DNA from: Gnetum montanum
Lineage: Eukaryota; Streptophyta; Gnetopsida; Gnetales; Gnetaceae
Direction of reading: 5' to 3'
Assembly: GCA_015680685.1 (NCBI GenBank)
Contig: MNCI01005370.1
Span: 833,292-897,291, forward strand
DNA: 64,000 bases
Made by a program: the position numbers and the translations under genes
Notes under the pieces: generated by a model
What the model saw: only the letters and a program-made list of their open reading frames with translations
The model's database searches: none
What the model was told of the DNA's origin: nothing
Part shown: positions 24,562 through 35,080 of the stretch, piece by piece
How the letters are laid out: every line of letters begins with the position of its first letter
How positions within the stretch are numbered: the stretch's first letter is position 1

Positions 24562-24754
24562 AAATCTTAAGATGCATAAAGATGAGATGTTAGCCTAGTG
24601 GTAAGACACTTGATTTGGAAGCTCCAAGTCATAGGTTTGATTTTAGTGGACAATGCTAACTTGTATAAAGTTCTAATTAGACTATATATCTTGGTGTGTA
24701 CCTATGTTTCACTTATTTCAGGTTCCAACACCCACTAAATCTTAAGATGCATAA
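24562..24754 (+). repeat. SINE family A, complete, 18-bp target duplication
   Basis: The best copy of the family. AAATCTTAAGATGCATAA occurs at 24562-24579 and again, identical, at 24737-24754, and the 157-bp SINE lies between them. The A box is TAGCCTAGTGG (24591-24601) and the B-box relic GGTTTGATTTT (24634-24644). The body continues to the tail CAGGTTCCAACACCC. The promoter is thus tRNA-derived and internal. It abuts the 3' LTR: the first bases of its left duplication overlap the CAAAT of the LTR element. Confidence 0.92.
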
Positions 24755-24889
24755 CAATTAAGAGGTCTTAAGCTCAAATCTTAATAACACAAAAGAAGGG
24801 GTATTAGCATACCATGGCAAGGTACAATTTAACATTAGATATTAAAATATAACATTGCACCTAAAGAACAAGCATAATAATAGATAATA
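24755..24889. other. Short spacer, no feature seen
   Basis: AT-rich spacer between the SINE and the LTR relative. Confidence 0.4.
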
Positions 24890-25330
24890 AAATAGAGGTT
24901 CTAAGCTTTAAACTCCAAGGTTTTACACCTCATCATTAGGCAAGATCTCTTAGATGTTCAGAGATGTCTTTCCTTAGTGTTGGATGATCATTAAGTAGAC
25001 ATACGTTGGGTGAGAAAGATATCTATCTTGAAGTTAGAAAGTTGAAGAGTAGACATTTATCTAAGAGAGTAGATGTTTATCCTACCAAGGTTGTCAATAA
25101 AGATGTTTATTTTGAAGTTTAAATGAAGTCTGGGACAACTGAACACCTTCAAACAAGTCCCATTGACCTTGAAAGATCCCAAACTCATCAAAACATGCCC
25201 AAACCCACCCAAATTCATCAAAAATCATGCCAAAACTCAAGGAAAAGACACACCATTATTTTAGGGATGACACATTGGTTTGGGTGATGTTCTCATCAAC
25301 ACCCTTACCCTAAGAAATACTCTTGACTCT
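24890..25330 (-). repeat. LTR fragment related to 12418-13480, inverted
   Basis: Read on the minus strand it is homologous to the LTR after the gypsy integrase. Shared landmarks are TTTTGGCATG, a GTTTTGATGAGTTTGG-like word, GGACTTGTT and CAAAA-AAACAT-TTTAT. It also keeps AGATGTCT/AGACAT-type words (24960, 24998, 25050), though fewer and more decayed. Confidence 0.6.
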
Positions 25331-26080
25331 CTCACACAAGAGGCCCTTACACTTTAGATAGCAATTGCCCCCCTCACATAGGTCAACAACACATAAAACA
25401 ACATTCATAAAATGGTTGGAGGTCACAACATCTTGTCTCCACTATCCAACAAACTTAGCCATATCATAACATTAATGGAATGGTTGGAGTTGACAACATT
25501 TGTACCATCTAACATACATCACAATACACAATACACATCCTACAATTTATGTATGACACACACACATACACCTTAGCACATTTTGTGTTCATGCAATAAT
25601 GAAGAAGTTACAATAGAGAAGAATGGGCTTGGTCTTTGCCCTCAAAGACTTCACCACACTTCCATTTTGAAAGCATCAAATCCCATATATTTTTTTTTCT
25701 CACTTGCAACAAATGAAGAATAAGAGAATGCAAAAAGGTTAGGTCTTCTCAACCTATCTTCTTTCCTTCTATTCTTTTATCCTTTTCTTCACCTACTTTT
25801 TCTTGGTGCTTGGAAGGATGCCATTTAGCTCCCTAGCTCCCCTTCACGATCAACATCACAACCACTTGGATTGCCTTCATAGTGCATATTCATTTCACAG
25901 CCAAGACAATCAAGTTCATCCACACACTTCACAAATTCTTTATTGCTATAATCAATAGCAACCATTTTCATATTGGAGAATCAAATCATCAATGTTTTCA
26001 CAAACATTGATAATGACTTTCTCACACTGTCATCATTAACATACTCAAAATTAAACACGCATTACCATCATTAAGCTTAC
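25331..26080. other. No gene recognised
   Basis: Mixed sequence including a CT-rich tract near 25740-25800. It may be the inside of the element whose LTR lies at 24890-25330, but no coding domain is visible. Confidence 0.4.
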
Positions 26081-26114
26081 TCCTACGAACAGTGATATCC
26101 TACGAACAGTGATA
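26081..26114. repeat. Two tandem copies of a 17-bp unit
   Basis: TCCTACGAACAGTGATA occurs at 26081-26097 and again, identical, at 26098-26114. Confidence 0.85.
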
Positions 26115-26156
26115 TCAAAAGTCACATTGCTTTCACCCGGAGGAAAACAACATGAA

Positions 26157-26363
26157 CTACAAATCAATGTGACAAAGATGTAAATCCTTACATAAAGGAC
26201 AGAACCGGCCTATTCGCGCTTCAATTTTAACAAGCAAGTGCGGATGCGTGGCAAATTTTGCGAACAGGCCGGTACCTGAGAGCGCGAATATGGCAGCTAA
26301 GGTGCTGTAGTTTGAAACCTTGAAGTAGCCAAAGTGTTTCCTGACTTGTCTATTTTCTGGCAT
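26157..26363 (-). CDS. Hypothetical 68-residue ORF, possible first exon
   Basis: A minus-strand open frame from MPENRQVRKHFGYF to a stop, in a stretch with less TE character and higher GC than its surroundings. It contains FCPLCKDLHLCH, a Cys/His cluster that is not a recognised finger. About 100 bases upstream on the same strand is ATATAAAG (complement near 26458-26465), a possible TATA box. An inverted repeat lies inside the frame (26204-26217 and 26260-26273), which may mean the region folds rather than codes. I do not recognise a family. It could equally be chance. Confidence 0.25.
   Translation of the reverse strand: MPENRQVRKHFGYFKVSNYSTLAAIFALSGTGLFAKFATHPHLLVKIEARIGRFCPLCKDLHLCHIDL
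26204..26273. other. Inverted repeat (14-bp arms)
   Basis: ACCGGCCTATTCGC at 26204-26217 and GCGAACAGGCCGGT at 26260-26273 pair at 13 of 14 positions around a 42-base loop. The GC-rich arms stand out from the AT-rich surroundings. Confidence 0.75.
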
Positions 26364-26469
26364 TCGCGAGCACTCTGTTAGAATGGTTGAGAAGTCAACA
26401 ACAGCTGCAGTTTTGCTTCAACGCATAAGAAGTTCTCAAACACTTCCTTAATTACTCTTTATATTACGG

Positions 26470-28080
26470 GACTAGGAATTCGTTCAAATGCATTATGTTA
26501 CCGGGGAAATTTTCTCTTCGATTTTAGCTTAAAGAGATGCCGGAATTATTCTTACCTTTTTCTTTACACAGACCTTACGAAAACTATGTTGATGGACATA
26601 CAGCATGGACGCATACCTCGGATTGCATTCAAAAAATCCCAAACTTACTGCGAGCTTAGAGACTGTCAAAGCAACTGGTTCGTGAAGCCTTCATAGCTTT
26701 TGATTTAAATAATAATCAGATATTGCAATGAGTATAGTCATATCAGCGTACATTTTTTACCCGTTCAGCTATCAGATCAAAAGTGGAAGTTTCTTAATTT
26801 AAATTTTACTTTCAAATTTTGTTTGGAATCGCTGTAGGCGGTAGCATTCTGACAACGAGTTCTATGAAAAGATACTAAAATTAACTGTGGTGTGCTCGCT
26901 TTCTTTTACTTGATGCTCTTGGAAACTCTCTGAATTATGTTAATATTTTTAACGAGCAAACAATTCTTTAACAGTGCATCATTTATGCTCTGATATGCGA
27001 ACTCCAAGGTAAAAGTTGATACATCCTAAAATATGACACTCAAATTGTCTGGGTTAACACATTCCGATATTTGTTATTCTAATTTGTCTTTCCTAAATGG
27101 AATGTTGTTCCAAAAGGGACTATATATTTTACACCTAATTCTGTCGAGGATGAGATAGTTGCTATATGGGGAGCGAAGTGGTTTTGTGAACGTGCGAAGT
27201 CGAGGTTCTGATGTAACTTGTGGTTTAGTCCACTATAGTTTTTCTGGCAAACTATCTCCCTCCAAAGTTAAAACTATAATGTAGTACGGTAATTTATAAA
27301 GTTGACATACACTTCTGCGTATAATGTTTATCCAATATTATAGATAGTATTTGGACATGACAATTCCCAATCCTCATAGGAAGCGTCAGGTGAATTGCAA
27401 ATTAATGCGATCAGGCGCACTCTTGAAGGCAGTTTTCTAGAGTGAATCAATAAATAAAAATTAAGAAGCCTACTGCGTGTAAAATCGTCCTTGCTTTGTA
27501 AACGGAAAACATTTTTGATTTCAACGGCTATTATTTGCGTGGCTGAAAGAAGAGGAGCTAAGATTCACAAGGCTTTGGTGACGTGAATCTCAAGCTGAAA
27601 CAAGCAGGCTGAAGTGTTAGGGAGTTCAGCTGCAAGGAATTAATCCTGCTAACTCTAAAGCCACTGTTATCTATTTCCATCTTTCTTTGATGATTTTCTC
27701 AAGGGAGAATTCCATCATGGAATTGATTTTTTTTTCAACCGTCACGAATTGCCACAGTGTGCCTTATTATTTCTTATATGACAATGGTGTGAACATTGCA
27801 TACCTACTGTGCACGATAAAATATTTACATTGTTTAATGATCTAGCAAAGCAATGTTCTACGTGAGAGAATAACAAGATTATGAAGTGACACTTAATTGT
27901 GAAAGAGAATAACATGATTATGAAGTGACACTTAATCTTTGGTCATGTAGGTGTCAAAGTGTATAAAAACAATAAAAACTACATAAGTAAAATTTTCTCT
28001 ATTTGGGTGGTGGACCTTAAAAAATATATATATTAAAAATAAAAATTCAAAGTACAAAAGCAGAGAAGTACTGCAAAGAG
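26470..28080. other. Low-repeat intergenic or intronic DNA
   Basis: No TE or gene recognised. It is less decayed-TE-like than its neighbours and may be 5' flank or an early intron of the SPO11-1-like gene. A tandem duplication is listed separately. Confidence 0.4.
27865..27936. repeat. Two-copy tandem duplication, period 39
   Basis: AGAGAATAACAAGATTATGA and the bases up to 27897 recur at 27904-27936 with one mismatch. Confidence 0.85.
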
Positions 28081-28480
28081 GAGAAACTCCAAATCAACAA
28101 AAAGGAAAGGCCTAATGGTTTTGGTATATTTTTTTAGGTTTTTATCCTTACAACCAATTTTGAAAAACCTCCCCTCTAGGATAGGAAATTAGACATTCTA
28201 TGAAAAGATTAATATTGGGTGGAGGTGGAGGAGGCCCCTAGCCTGTCAATAGAATCAACATTATCAAAAGATATTATCTCTATATTTTGACTAATAGCTA
28301 CAAACAAATTATTAGTACTTAAAATATCTTAAACATGCTGTCCATTCTAAAGATTTGACATGTAATTGCCAATAGATAGGCTTTCTTGATGTCTTTTATT
28401 ATGAAGAATTATTTGGAAACCATTTGAATCAACAATAGGTTTCTGTGAGACTTGAGGAACAAATAGTTTTCCCTTAGTCA

Positions 28481-29200
28481 TTAAAGAATTTTTAAAATTG
28501 ATTTGATTGGAACCTTCCTCAAAGATACATTTTGTTGAATAACAATAAAAGAAAAGGGTGGGCTAACTATTGAAATATCAACAAAAGAAATCATTGTAGG
28601 ATCTGTAGCATCTATAGGAAAAACTTCAGTAGGATCTATAATATTTGTAGAAGAAACCTTAGTTGTGTTTGTAGTAGCTTGGTGCTGATGCACTTGCATA
28701 ACCTTTTTTCACAGCATTAAAGGACATGAATCAAACATATGACTCTTTCAATGACAATAGTGACATGACTTTGGAAGATTATAATAAATGACTTTTTGCA
28801 CATAATCAATTCTGTCAACACATAGAAGAACTGTATGGAAACCACTAGTTGTAGCTAGGGTTTCAAAATGCTTGATTGGCCCAATTCGAGAGACAATTGC
28901 TTTTTCAGCTTTTTCAAAAATCAATGGAAGATTTGGGAATTTAATAAAATAAAGAACCTTTCGAGATTCAGGAGATGTTGGATTAAGAGAAGAAGTCCAC
29001 TTTCAAGTAATTAATAAAGCATGATGATGATTATAAACATCGATATCAAAGGCCTTAAAAACTATTTCTGAGTCAACAAATTCTATTAAGGAAAATGAGT
29101 TTGATAGATAATATGCATAGACAGCATCCAATTATTGATCTTTCTAAACCAGATTTAAATGACAAATTGTACCGACAAATTTTTTTTTTTTTTGTATTTC
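28481..29200 (-). pseudogene. LINE ORF1 remnant (DUF4283-like plus CCHC knuckle)
   Basis: On the minus strand a frame from about 29110 reads FSLIEFVDSEIVFKAFDID, then ESRKVLYFIKFPNLPLIFE, ETLATTSGFHTVLLCVDRID and YYNLPKSCHYCHWKSH. The CHYCHWKSHMFDSC stretch is a CX2CX4HX4C zinc knuckle. The preceding order matches the DUF4283 RNA-binding-type domain of plant L1 ORF1. After a stop the frame continues to 28481 with a Thr/Asp-rich tail. One stop replaces the conserved Trp region. No matching ORF2 lies next to it, so the copy is a fragment. Confidence 0.7.
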
Positions 29201-29784
29201 CTCCTTGCTCTTCTGCTGATTTAACATGTAAGCATTGTTTTAGACTTTAAATTCTGCTTTAACATTTTTTTAGTTTCTGTAAACAAGTAAATTGTTTGTA
29301 GCCAAGGGTATTAGTGATTCACCAATTTGCCATATGATCATATATTTCTTCATAACAAACCAACCATTATGCCGTCTAAATATTCTTTTTGCTCTTGCTT
29401 CTTGGTTGATGTCTAGGATTCCAAGGAATTCCAAGTTGTACTGAAGTTTAATTTTATCATTAATTAAATCATTGTTTATTGGGTTCAACTGAAAAAAAAA
29501 TAAAAATTTGCTGGGCTTGTTATTCAGTAATATTTGAATGCAGTATTTCTTATTAATGATTTTGAGATGACTGATTCGTAGAAAAACATGACTCCATATA
29601 TTAGGATATACCAGATACAGCTTCCAATTTGAGATTTGTACTACGATCTGTAAACCTATTAACATAATAGGCAACTCAGCGTTCTTCATTGACTTATTAA
29701 AAATGACGTTCCATAGAAGATTAATATACAGTATCTGGATATGAGCTCTAATTGGGAAGTAATAATGTGCATCAGTTTCTGCAG

Positions 29785-29849
29785 TTCATTAGCATCTCAT
29801 TATGAAGTTGTAATATCTATAGACAAGAAAGGGACAGCTCGAAGAATGG
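29785..29849 (+). CDS. SPO11-1: SPO11-1-like gene, possible upstream exon
   Basis: Candidate exon between an acceptor TTTCTGCAG (AG at 29783-29784) and a donor GGTAAGAC (intron from 29850). It encodes SLASHYEVVISIDKKGTARR in the frame that continues into the catalytic exon if the next intron is 29850-29912 (63 bases, ending TTTTGTTTACAG). An alternative acceptor at 29926 would give a 77-base intron but shift the frame. The N-terminal part of SPO11 is poorly conserved, so similarity cannot confirm this exon. The frame is also open straight through the proposed intron. Confidence 0.45.
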
Positions 29850-29912
29850 GTAAGACTGCATATATGTTCAATTATTCAAATTTTGTTTATTTTAAGATAG
29901 TTTTGTTTACAG

Positions 29913-30053
29913 TAGAGAGCTTACAGAACGTGAAAACTGGTTATGTGATAGTTGTAATGCTGAGGGTGCTTCAGATCATTCAGCTGCTACTTCAGGAAGG
30001 AAAACATGCATCTAAGAGAGATGTTTATTATACAGATCCGTTGGTTTTTCGAG
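29913..30053 (+). CDS. SPO11-1: SPO11-1-like gene, catalytic-tyrosine exon
   Basis: Encodes part of the N-terminal winged-helix (5Y-CAP) domain of SPO11, the TopoVI-A-like protein that cuts DNA to start meiotic recombination in the nucleus. The frame reads VVMLRVLQIIQLLLQEGKHA and then SKRDVYYTDPLVFR. This closely matches plant SPO11-1, whose Arabidopsis form has QQLLQENRHASKRDIYY at the same place, and differs from SPO11-2 and SPO11-3. The presumed catalytic Tyr is the second of the YY pair (codon 30029-30031). The exon has no stops and ends in phase 1 at the donor CGAG|GTTTGT. The next exon is at 48230. The exon looks intact, so the gene may be functional. Confidence 0.87.
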
Positions 30054-30295
30054 GTTTGTGTTTTCTGTCAGACTTCATATCAATATGCTTTATCCAATCT
30101 AGAGTGCTTGATATATGCTATCACAAGATATATAAAAGTCCAGAACTCTTGTAATATTTATGAATTTTTAATTGTTTTCATGAAGATTGTAAGTTGCTTA
30201 TTGCATGTTTGGAGTTTTGGTAAGCTTATTGCATAATTAATATATAATGAGATGTAGTAATAAAAAAGTATTACAAGATCTTCTTCAATAAAAAA

Positions 30296-31321
30296 ATGCA
30301 TTGCAGTTTCAACTGGCAGAGTAGTAGATTTGTTGGGAACTCTAGACCAAATTCAAGGTGGACCTTTGTAGGGCTACAACCAAGATTGAGGCTAGGGTTA
30401 GGGCGGAGGAGCAGGCCAGCTAGGTAATTGAATTGCAGAGGAGAGAATAGGAGGACTTGACGAAGAGGCAAGAGGAGGAGCCATGGGAAAAAGATAGGGA
30501 AGCAGAGGAGTGGTGACAGCAGGAGTTGCGGGAAATGGTGCTCAGGAGTGTGCTTGAGGACCAGCTCCAAGTGTAGATTAGGGAAGATCTTTTCAGGGAA
30601 GAGTAGGAGTACCTTAAAAGAGAGAGGAGGAAGGGAAACAGTGCATCAAGGCTTTTCTTGAGGAGCAGCAAATGAAGATGAATTAGGATACTGCTCACGA
30701 ATCCAACACCAGGTGTTGGCTATGTATGGAGAAGCGCCCATATGTGGTTTTGGGGGTGAACCGGAATGCATCTTGGGTCAAACTACGGAGGTTTATCTAG
30801 ACCACGTCTAGCAAGCTCCATCCGAACAAAGATAGAGATTTGGATGTAGAGGTGCACAAGTAGAGGGAAGAAGAATACAAGGAATTTTAGGAGGTTGCTA
30901 CTTTTGTGGTGTTTGAGCACCATAGGGATATCTTGGCCTTAGCCCACATGTAGGAAAGGCCATGTTATCCTTGTATTAGACTTTCCCAACCCATCTAATG
31001 GTGACTTTCACAAGGTTTAAGAAGGGTTGTTTGTTGTAGTTTTTGGGATCTTTGGAATTTGGTTTTAAAAAGGGTTATTTAGTTGGCCTTAGAATTAGGC
31101 ATTTTTGTCTCTTCCCCCTTTCTCTGGAACTCAGCGTTGTTTTGTTGCAGTGACATGTTCCAGGGAGTTCTACTCTCTTCTTAGGGGTTTTCCTCCCCTC
31201 ACTACTATTTTCTGGGGGTTCCCTTGCCCCCACCCCATGTTTTGTAATTTAACTTTTGGTTGTAATAAAATCCTGACCTTTCTCTCTCTCTCTCTCTTGT
31301 AAAAAAAATGCACTACAATTT
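30296..31321 (+). mobile_element. 5'-truncated LINE retroposon with degenerate target duplication
   Basis: It begins after ATGCATTGCAGTTT (about 30297) and ends before ATGCACTACAATTT (about 31308). These direct repeats differ by three transitions and look like an aged target duplication. Inside, a plus-strand Glu/Arg-rich coiled-coil frame is readable (ARVRAEEQAS, EDLTKRQEEEPWEKDREAEE, REMVLRSVLEDQLQ) with stops. The last part, from about 31230, is a LINE-type 3' end: TTTTGTAATTTAAC, an AATAAA signal at about 31265, CCTGACC, a (TC)n run and an A tail. The same 3' end is seen at 49502 and 63797. Confidence 0.7.
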
Positions 31322-31945
31322 TTCATCTTTCCTTTTGAATTTAAATTTTATAATATTTACACAAGAAATGTTGGAATATAAATATTAATGTACGTTGGTT
31401 AAAGTGCCTATTTGATGAGCTAACATTCCTCATTCATTCCCTATGTTATACATGGTTAGTGCTAATTGTTATTAATGTTAGCATATGCTTTTACATCACA
31501 TAGATGCCTAATTTCATTCAAGTCTTTTTGCAAACTATATACAAAGATATGGTTTGATGTGCACTTGAACTTGTGGTATGTTTTTCACCGAGCAAATTAA
31601 ATGTCTATTTTAGGTTTGCCTACAATTGTTTGGGAATAACAAGGCCTATAGTACTCATGCGGTGCAAAAGTGGATTTTCATGTTGAATGTCATCCAAAAT
31701 TGTATCTAACATCATCTTGATCTGAGTTTGCTTTCTATGAGTTTAAACTGAGGAACAATGTTTGGCATGCTAGTGTTGGACACCACCTTGATAGGCCTCC
31801 TAGGTAGGGCCAGTCTCCTAATTTTACTTGGTGCCTTTTGCATTTTAGAAACCTTGATTATGCCTCTTAAAATGTAATGTTTAAACTTGCTTATTGGTTT
31901 TAATGTTGGGAAGGGTGTCAAAACCCAAAAAATGACTATAAGTAC
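31322..31945. other. Intronic DNA, no feature recognised
   Basis: AT-rich. A minus-strand ORF at 31712-31921 is basic but matches no family. Confidence 0.4.
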
Positions 31946-32080
31946 ATTCTAGGATATATAGCCAACATGATCTTTTAGAAGAATTATAGAGAAATATAAT
32001 GATGCCTTAAGTGTACTCGAACTAGCAACCTCTTACCTAACAAGACAATGAGTTAACTACTTGAGCCAACTATCACTAAT
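31946..32080 (-). repeat. tRNA-derived SINE, family B
   Basis: On the minus strand GTTGGCTCAAGTAGTTAACT holds an A-box-like TGGCTCAAGTAG, and GGTTGCTAGTTCGAGTAC a B box (AGTTCGAGTAC, complement at about 32014-32024). The body goes on to a GAATTATAGAG-type tail shared with 3225-3285. No target duplication was found. Confidence 0.6.
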
Positions 32081-32131
32081 TAGTTTTAATTTTCAAAAGA
32101 AAAATGATAAATAAATATGTTACATAATTAT

Positions 32132-32314
32132 AAGTTTGAGTTGAGCACTGGTTGTTGGTGAGTTGGTTAAGTTGCATAATTTTGTACTCAAAGGTGCTTG
32201 GTTTAATGTTTGGTACAAGCACACTCTTAGCATTTCTTATGTTGCTAGCCTAGGGGCATGTCCTAGGTAGACCTGACCTTACCCTCAATTTTTTTTTTTT
32301 TTTAAATTTGAGTT
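32132..32314 (+). repeat. SINE with T-rich tail and short target duplication
   Basis: A tRNA-like head, GTTGGTGAGTTGGTTAAG (A-box-like), is followed by GGTGCTTGGTTTAATG (B-box-like). The body ends GACCTTACCCTCAA, then a run of about 17 T. Flanks AAGTTTGAGTT (32132-32142) and AAATTTGAGTT (32304-32314) agree at 10 of 11 positions. It differs from families A and B. Confidence 0.6.
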
Positions 32315-32344
32315 AGGGATCTTAGAGTTACTACAGCATGGATG

Positions 32345-32889
32345 TTATTATGTGTAAATATTTTTTTTAAAATAATGATGGATTAGTAGCATGCCTCCAT
32401 TTCCAAGTGGTAATGTTTTGTAAAAAATGTTGTAATCATGGTTAGAAGACCCTTAATGAAAGATTGTAATTACATGCATGTCTCTTGAGAGAACCTTTGG
32501 AGGGTTGAGCTAAGGTATCTATGCTAATAATTTTGAAGTCATGCTAGCATGGAGTTACAAAGCTAAAAATGATGAGGAATGACTAGGTGGATGACGTGGA
32601 ACACAAAGGAACTTGTCCATCCCTTTTGGCTAGGCCTTGGCCTAACCACGATGATAGTGTTGGATTGCCTCTTAAGGACTAAATGCTATAAGAAAACAAC
32701 CCTAGAACTTCCTAGGAGCATGACCCCAAAACACTTATTCATTTCTAATTCTTGTACTAGTACATTTTCTTTCCCTTTTCTTTGTACATTTTTCCTTGTT
32801 ATGTTCATATGCATAATGCTAAATATAGCATATCTTTGATGTTTGTTGTGGCATTTAGGAACAAGACGTCACAAGTGATATTAAAGCCA
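32345..32889 (+). repeat. Decayed LTR, copy 2, with primer-site relic
   Basis: Colinear with 2640-3115. Its right end ...GACGTCACA is followed by TGATATTAAAGCCA at 32876-32889. This resembles the common plant tRNA-iMet primer site TGGTATCAGAGC with several changes. This suggests a 5' LTR (or its remnant) reading to the right. The left end is not defined. Confidence 0.55.
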
Positions 32890-34209
32890 ACCATGACTAG
32901 GAGACAAAGAGATTAAAAGAAACATTAAGGGATTGAAAAGCAATGAGGAAACAAGTATGAAATGAATGCTAAGACATGGTCCCATAATGATGGAGCATCT
33001 CAGTGACATTGGAACACTGAAATATGTCTTGGCGTTCAACCAAGCTTTTATAAAGATAGAAGCAATGTTTGGCTATTTTGCTGCTGACTCTTTAGGCATC
33101 TTGAAGTTTAGAAAATTAACTTGTTCAGTTCACTAATTTGAGCTTGAGAGTTAAGGAGATGGTACAACAAGTATCCAAAACCTTTCAATTTCACCGAGAT
33201 TTCTTTGAAACTTGTTAAGTAGTATGAAGTGCATTTGGTTCATATTTAGTCTGTATTGTAGGACTTGATCTTGTAGGAGGCAAAGTAGTGCTAACTTTTC
33301 CTCCACTTGAGGAACATGGGCATCTTTGATGGTATTGGTGATTGGAGCAAGAATGTTAGTTCCTATAGGTTGAACACTAAGGAAGAAATAAGAGTGAGCA
33401 TTCCAATAGGTGAAAATTTTGGAGAACAAGACCACGTTAAGAAAAGTTTTGTGAAGGAGTAGTTTCTCTTTTTCTAGTAGTCTCCTTAGCTTCATTTGTC
33501 CTAGTTGTGGCCAACCTTCCACTTAGTCTCTTAGGTACCAAAATCTTGGAGGTTTTGCTTAGGGAAATATTAGTATGTTAGAAGAATAAGAAGTACCAAT
33601 ACCTCTTAAAGTTTTGAATCTAGGACCCCTTTTTGTAAAAGTAGATTATTCATTTCTTGAGGAATTGTCAAGGTTCAATGTAGTGTCTCACATTTATACA
33701 TATGACCTTAATACTCTATTAAATACTTAGACTTAAACTTCTTTTCAAGATTATATATATTTGGAGATTTGTTTAATGCTTCTAAGATAATATGAAAACT
33801 TTTGATTGGGAGACTTAAGCAAATTTACTATTAATTCATAATTTCTTTCTAACTATTTATTATTTTAAGATAGAAAAATATATCTTTATTTATGGATGAG
33901 GATGGTAAAGTTTAACATTATTTTAGAATAATACTATGAACTTAATAAAAATTGGATTTATGGTTTATTTTGCTGTTTTGTTGAAATTTTTAATTTATTG
34001 AATATCTAATCAATGAATTACGTTAAAAATTTAAAGTGGTTGGATTTTACTTGAATTTGGTGGACTAACTTGATTTTACATGTAGAGTAGAGATCTATAA
34101 CTAGTTTTTTGATCTGACGTCTAAATTTTGTGATTTTAATGTTAAATGATTAAAAAAGTACTTTGTGGGCCTATATTAACATATTAATATCTCTTTGGGC
34201 CTATCTTAA
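32890..34209. other. Probable retroelement interior, no domain recognised
   Basis: Follows the LTR relic. A 123-residue minus-strand ORF at 33151-33522 includes KDAHVPQVEEKLALLCLLQD and looks protein-like, but I cannot assign it. The rest is AT-rich. Confidence 0.35.
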
Positions 34210-35080
34210 TTTGCATTTTACCTTATTTAGTTTTTGGCAATAGGGGTCTAAGATGGTTGAGAGGTATTTCATGCAATCTGGGAATACATTGAAGGTAAAT
34301 GAAATTCATTTTGCCTTTCTAAAGTGCTTACAGATATGATGGTGAGTGAATCTCCCAAAGTATTTCTTGATGTGTCTATAGAAGAGGCACCATACCAAAC
34401 ATTCAGGTTTGATTTTGGCTTTGTAGGCAGTTGCAAAGGGTAGGGCTCTGGCAAATAAATGTCCCATCTACACATTTGGTTGCTTCCAACAGGTTTAGGG
34501 TAGTATATGCATGGCAGTATATGCATTGAAATTACTTTTTGTTGAAGATGGATCCAACAGGGGATGTGGTGATGAGTCAACAAAGTTTGGAATGTAGAAG
34601 GCCATGTATTTAGAGAATGTGATGTAGGTGTTTTGGGGGGCTGTGGATGGTAGAGGGTCTTCTTCTCTCCCTTGAGAGTAGTTATTGGAGTACTGTAGGG
34701 ATAAGCTAGAGGCAACTTTTCAAAAGTAGTTGCAAGATAAGTTGAAGTAAGTTGAGGAAGTGATGGCTTGTAGGATCATAGAAGCAAATGCCATGGCATT
34801 GGAAGAGGCAAAAGTAGAGATAGAAATGAAGGTGGAAGCTCAGTCGTAGGAGCTTCAACATGAATTCTAGTGTTGAATTACCCAACTTACCAAGGACATT
34901 GAGTAGCGAATCAAGAGGAAAGTTCAGTCATCACCCGACATTGCGGTAGAAGTACCATTGTCAAATAGCTGCAATCTAAGAAGTTGCACAGATTATAAAA
35001 AACTCTCATCATTTCAGCAATTGCAAAATCCCTACTCCAAATTAACATGAGAAATAACTTAGGCCCCCATTAATAGCACA
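34210..35080 (+). pseudogene. LINE ORF2 C-terminal extension and coiled coil
   Basis: The plus-strand frame near 34250 reads LVERYFMQSGNTLKVNEIHF then AFLKCLQ. It matches the LINE at 49.5-52.9 kb, where the same place reads NGSKLQGIHFTFLKCLK. It continues VNLPKYFL, then a helix-rich segment at about 34750-34940 (ANAMALEEAKVEIEMKVEAQ, ITQLTKDIE, RIKRKVQSSPD). No reverse transcriptase precedes it, so it is a 5'-truncated or broken copy. Stops are present. Confidence 0.6.

Noticed and set aside
24591-24644. Functional tRNA gene
   Set aside because: A and B boxes are present but no cloverleaf or anticodon arm can be built; the flanking 18-bp duplication shows it is a SINE.
29270-29689. 139-residue minus-strand ORF just upstream of the SPO11-1 exons
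   Set aside because: AT-driven, Ile/Asn/Lys/Leu-rich with no motif; most likely chance in intron or flank.
30026-30236. Open frame running past the catalytic SPO11-1 exon
   Set aside because: Residues after VFR stop resembling SPO11, and a donor lies at 30054; the expected continuation is found at 48230.
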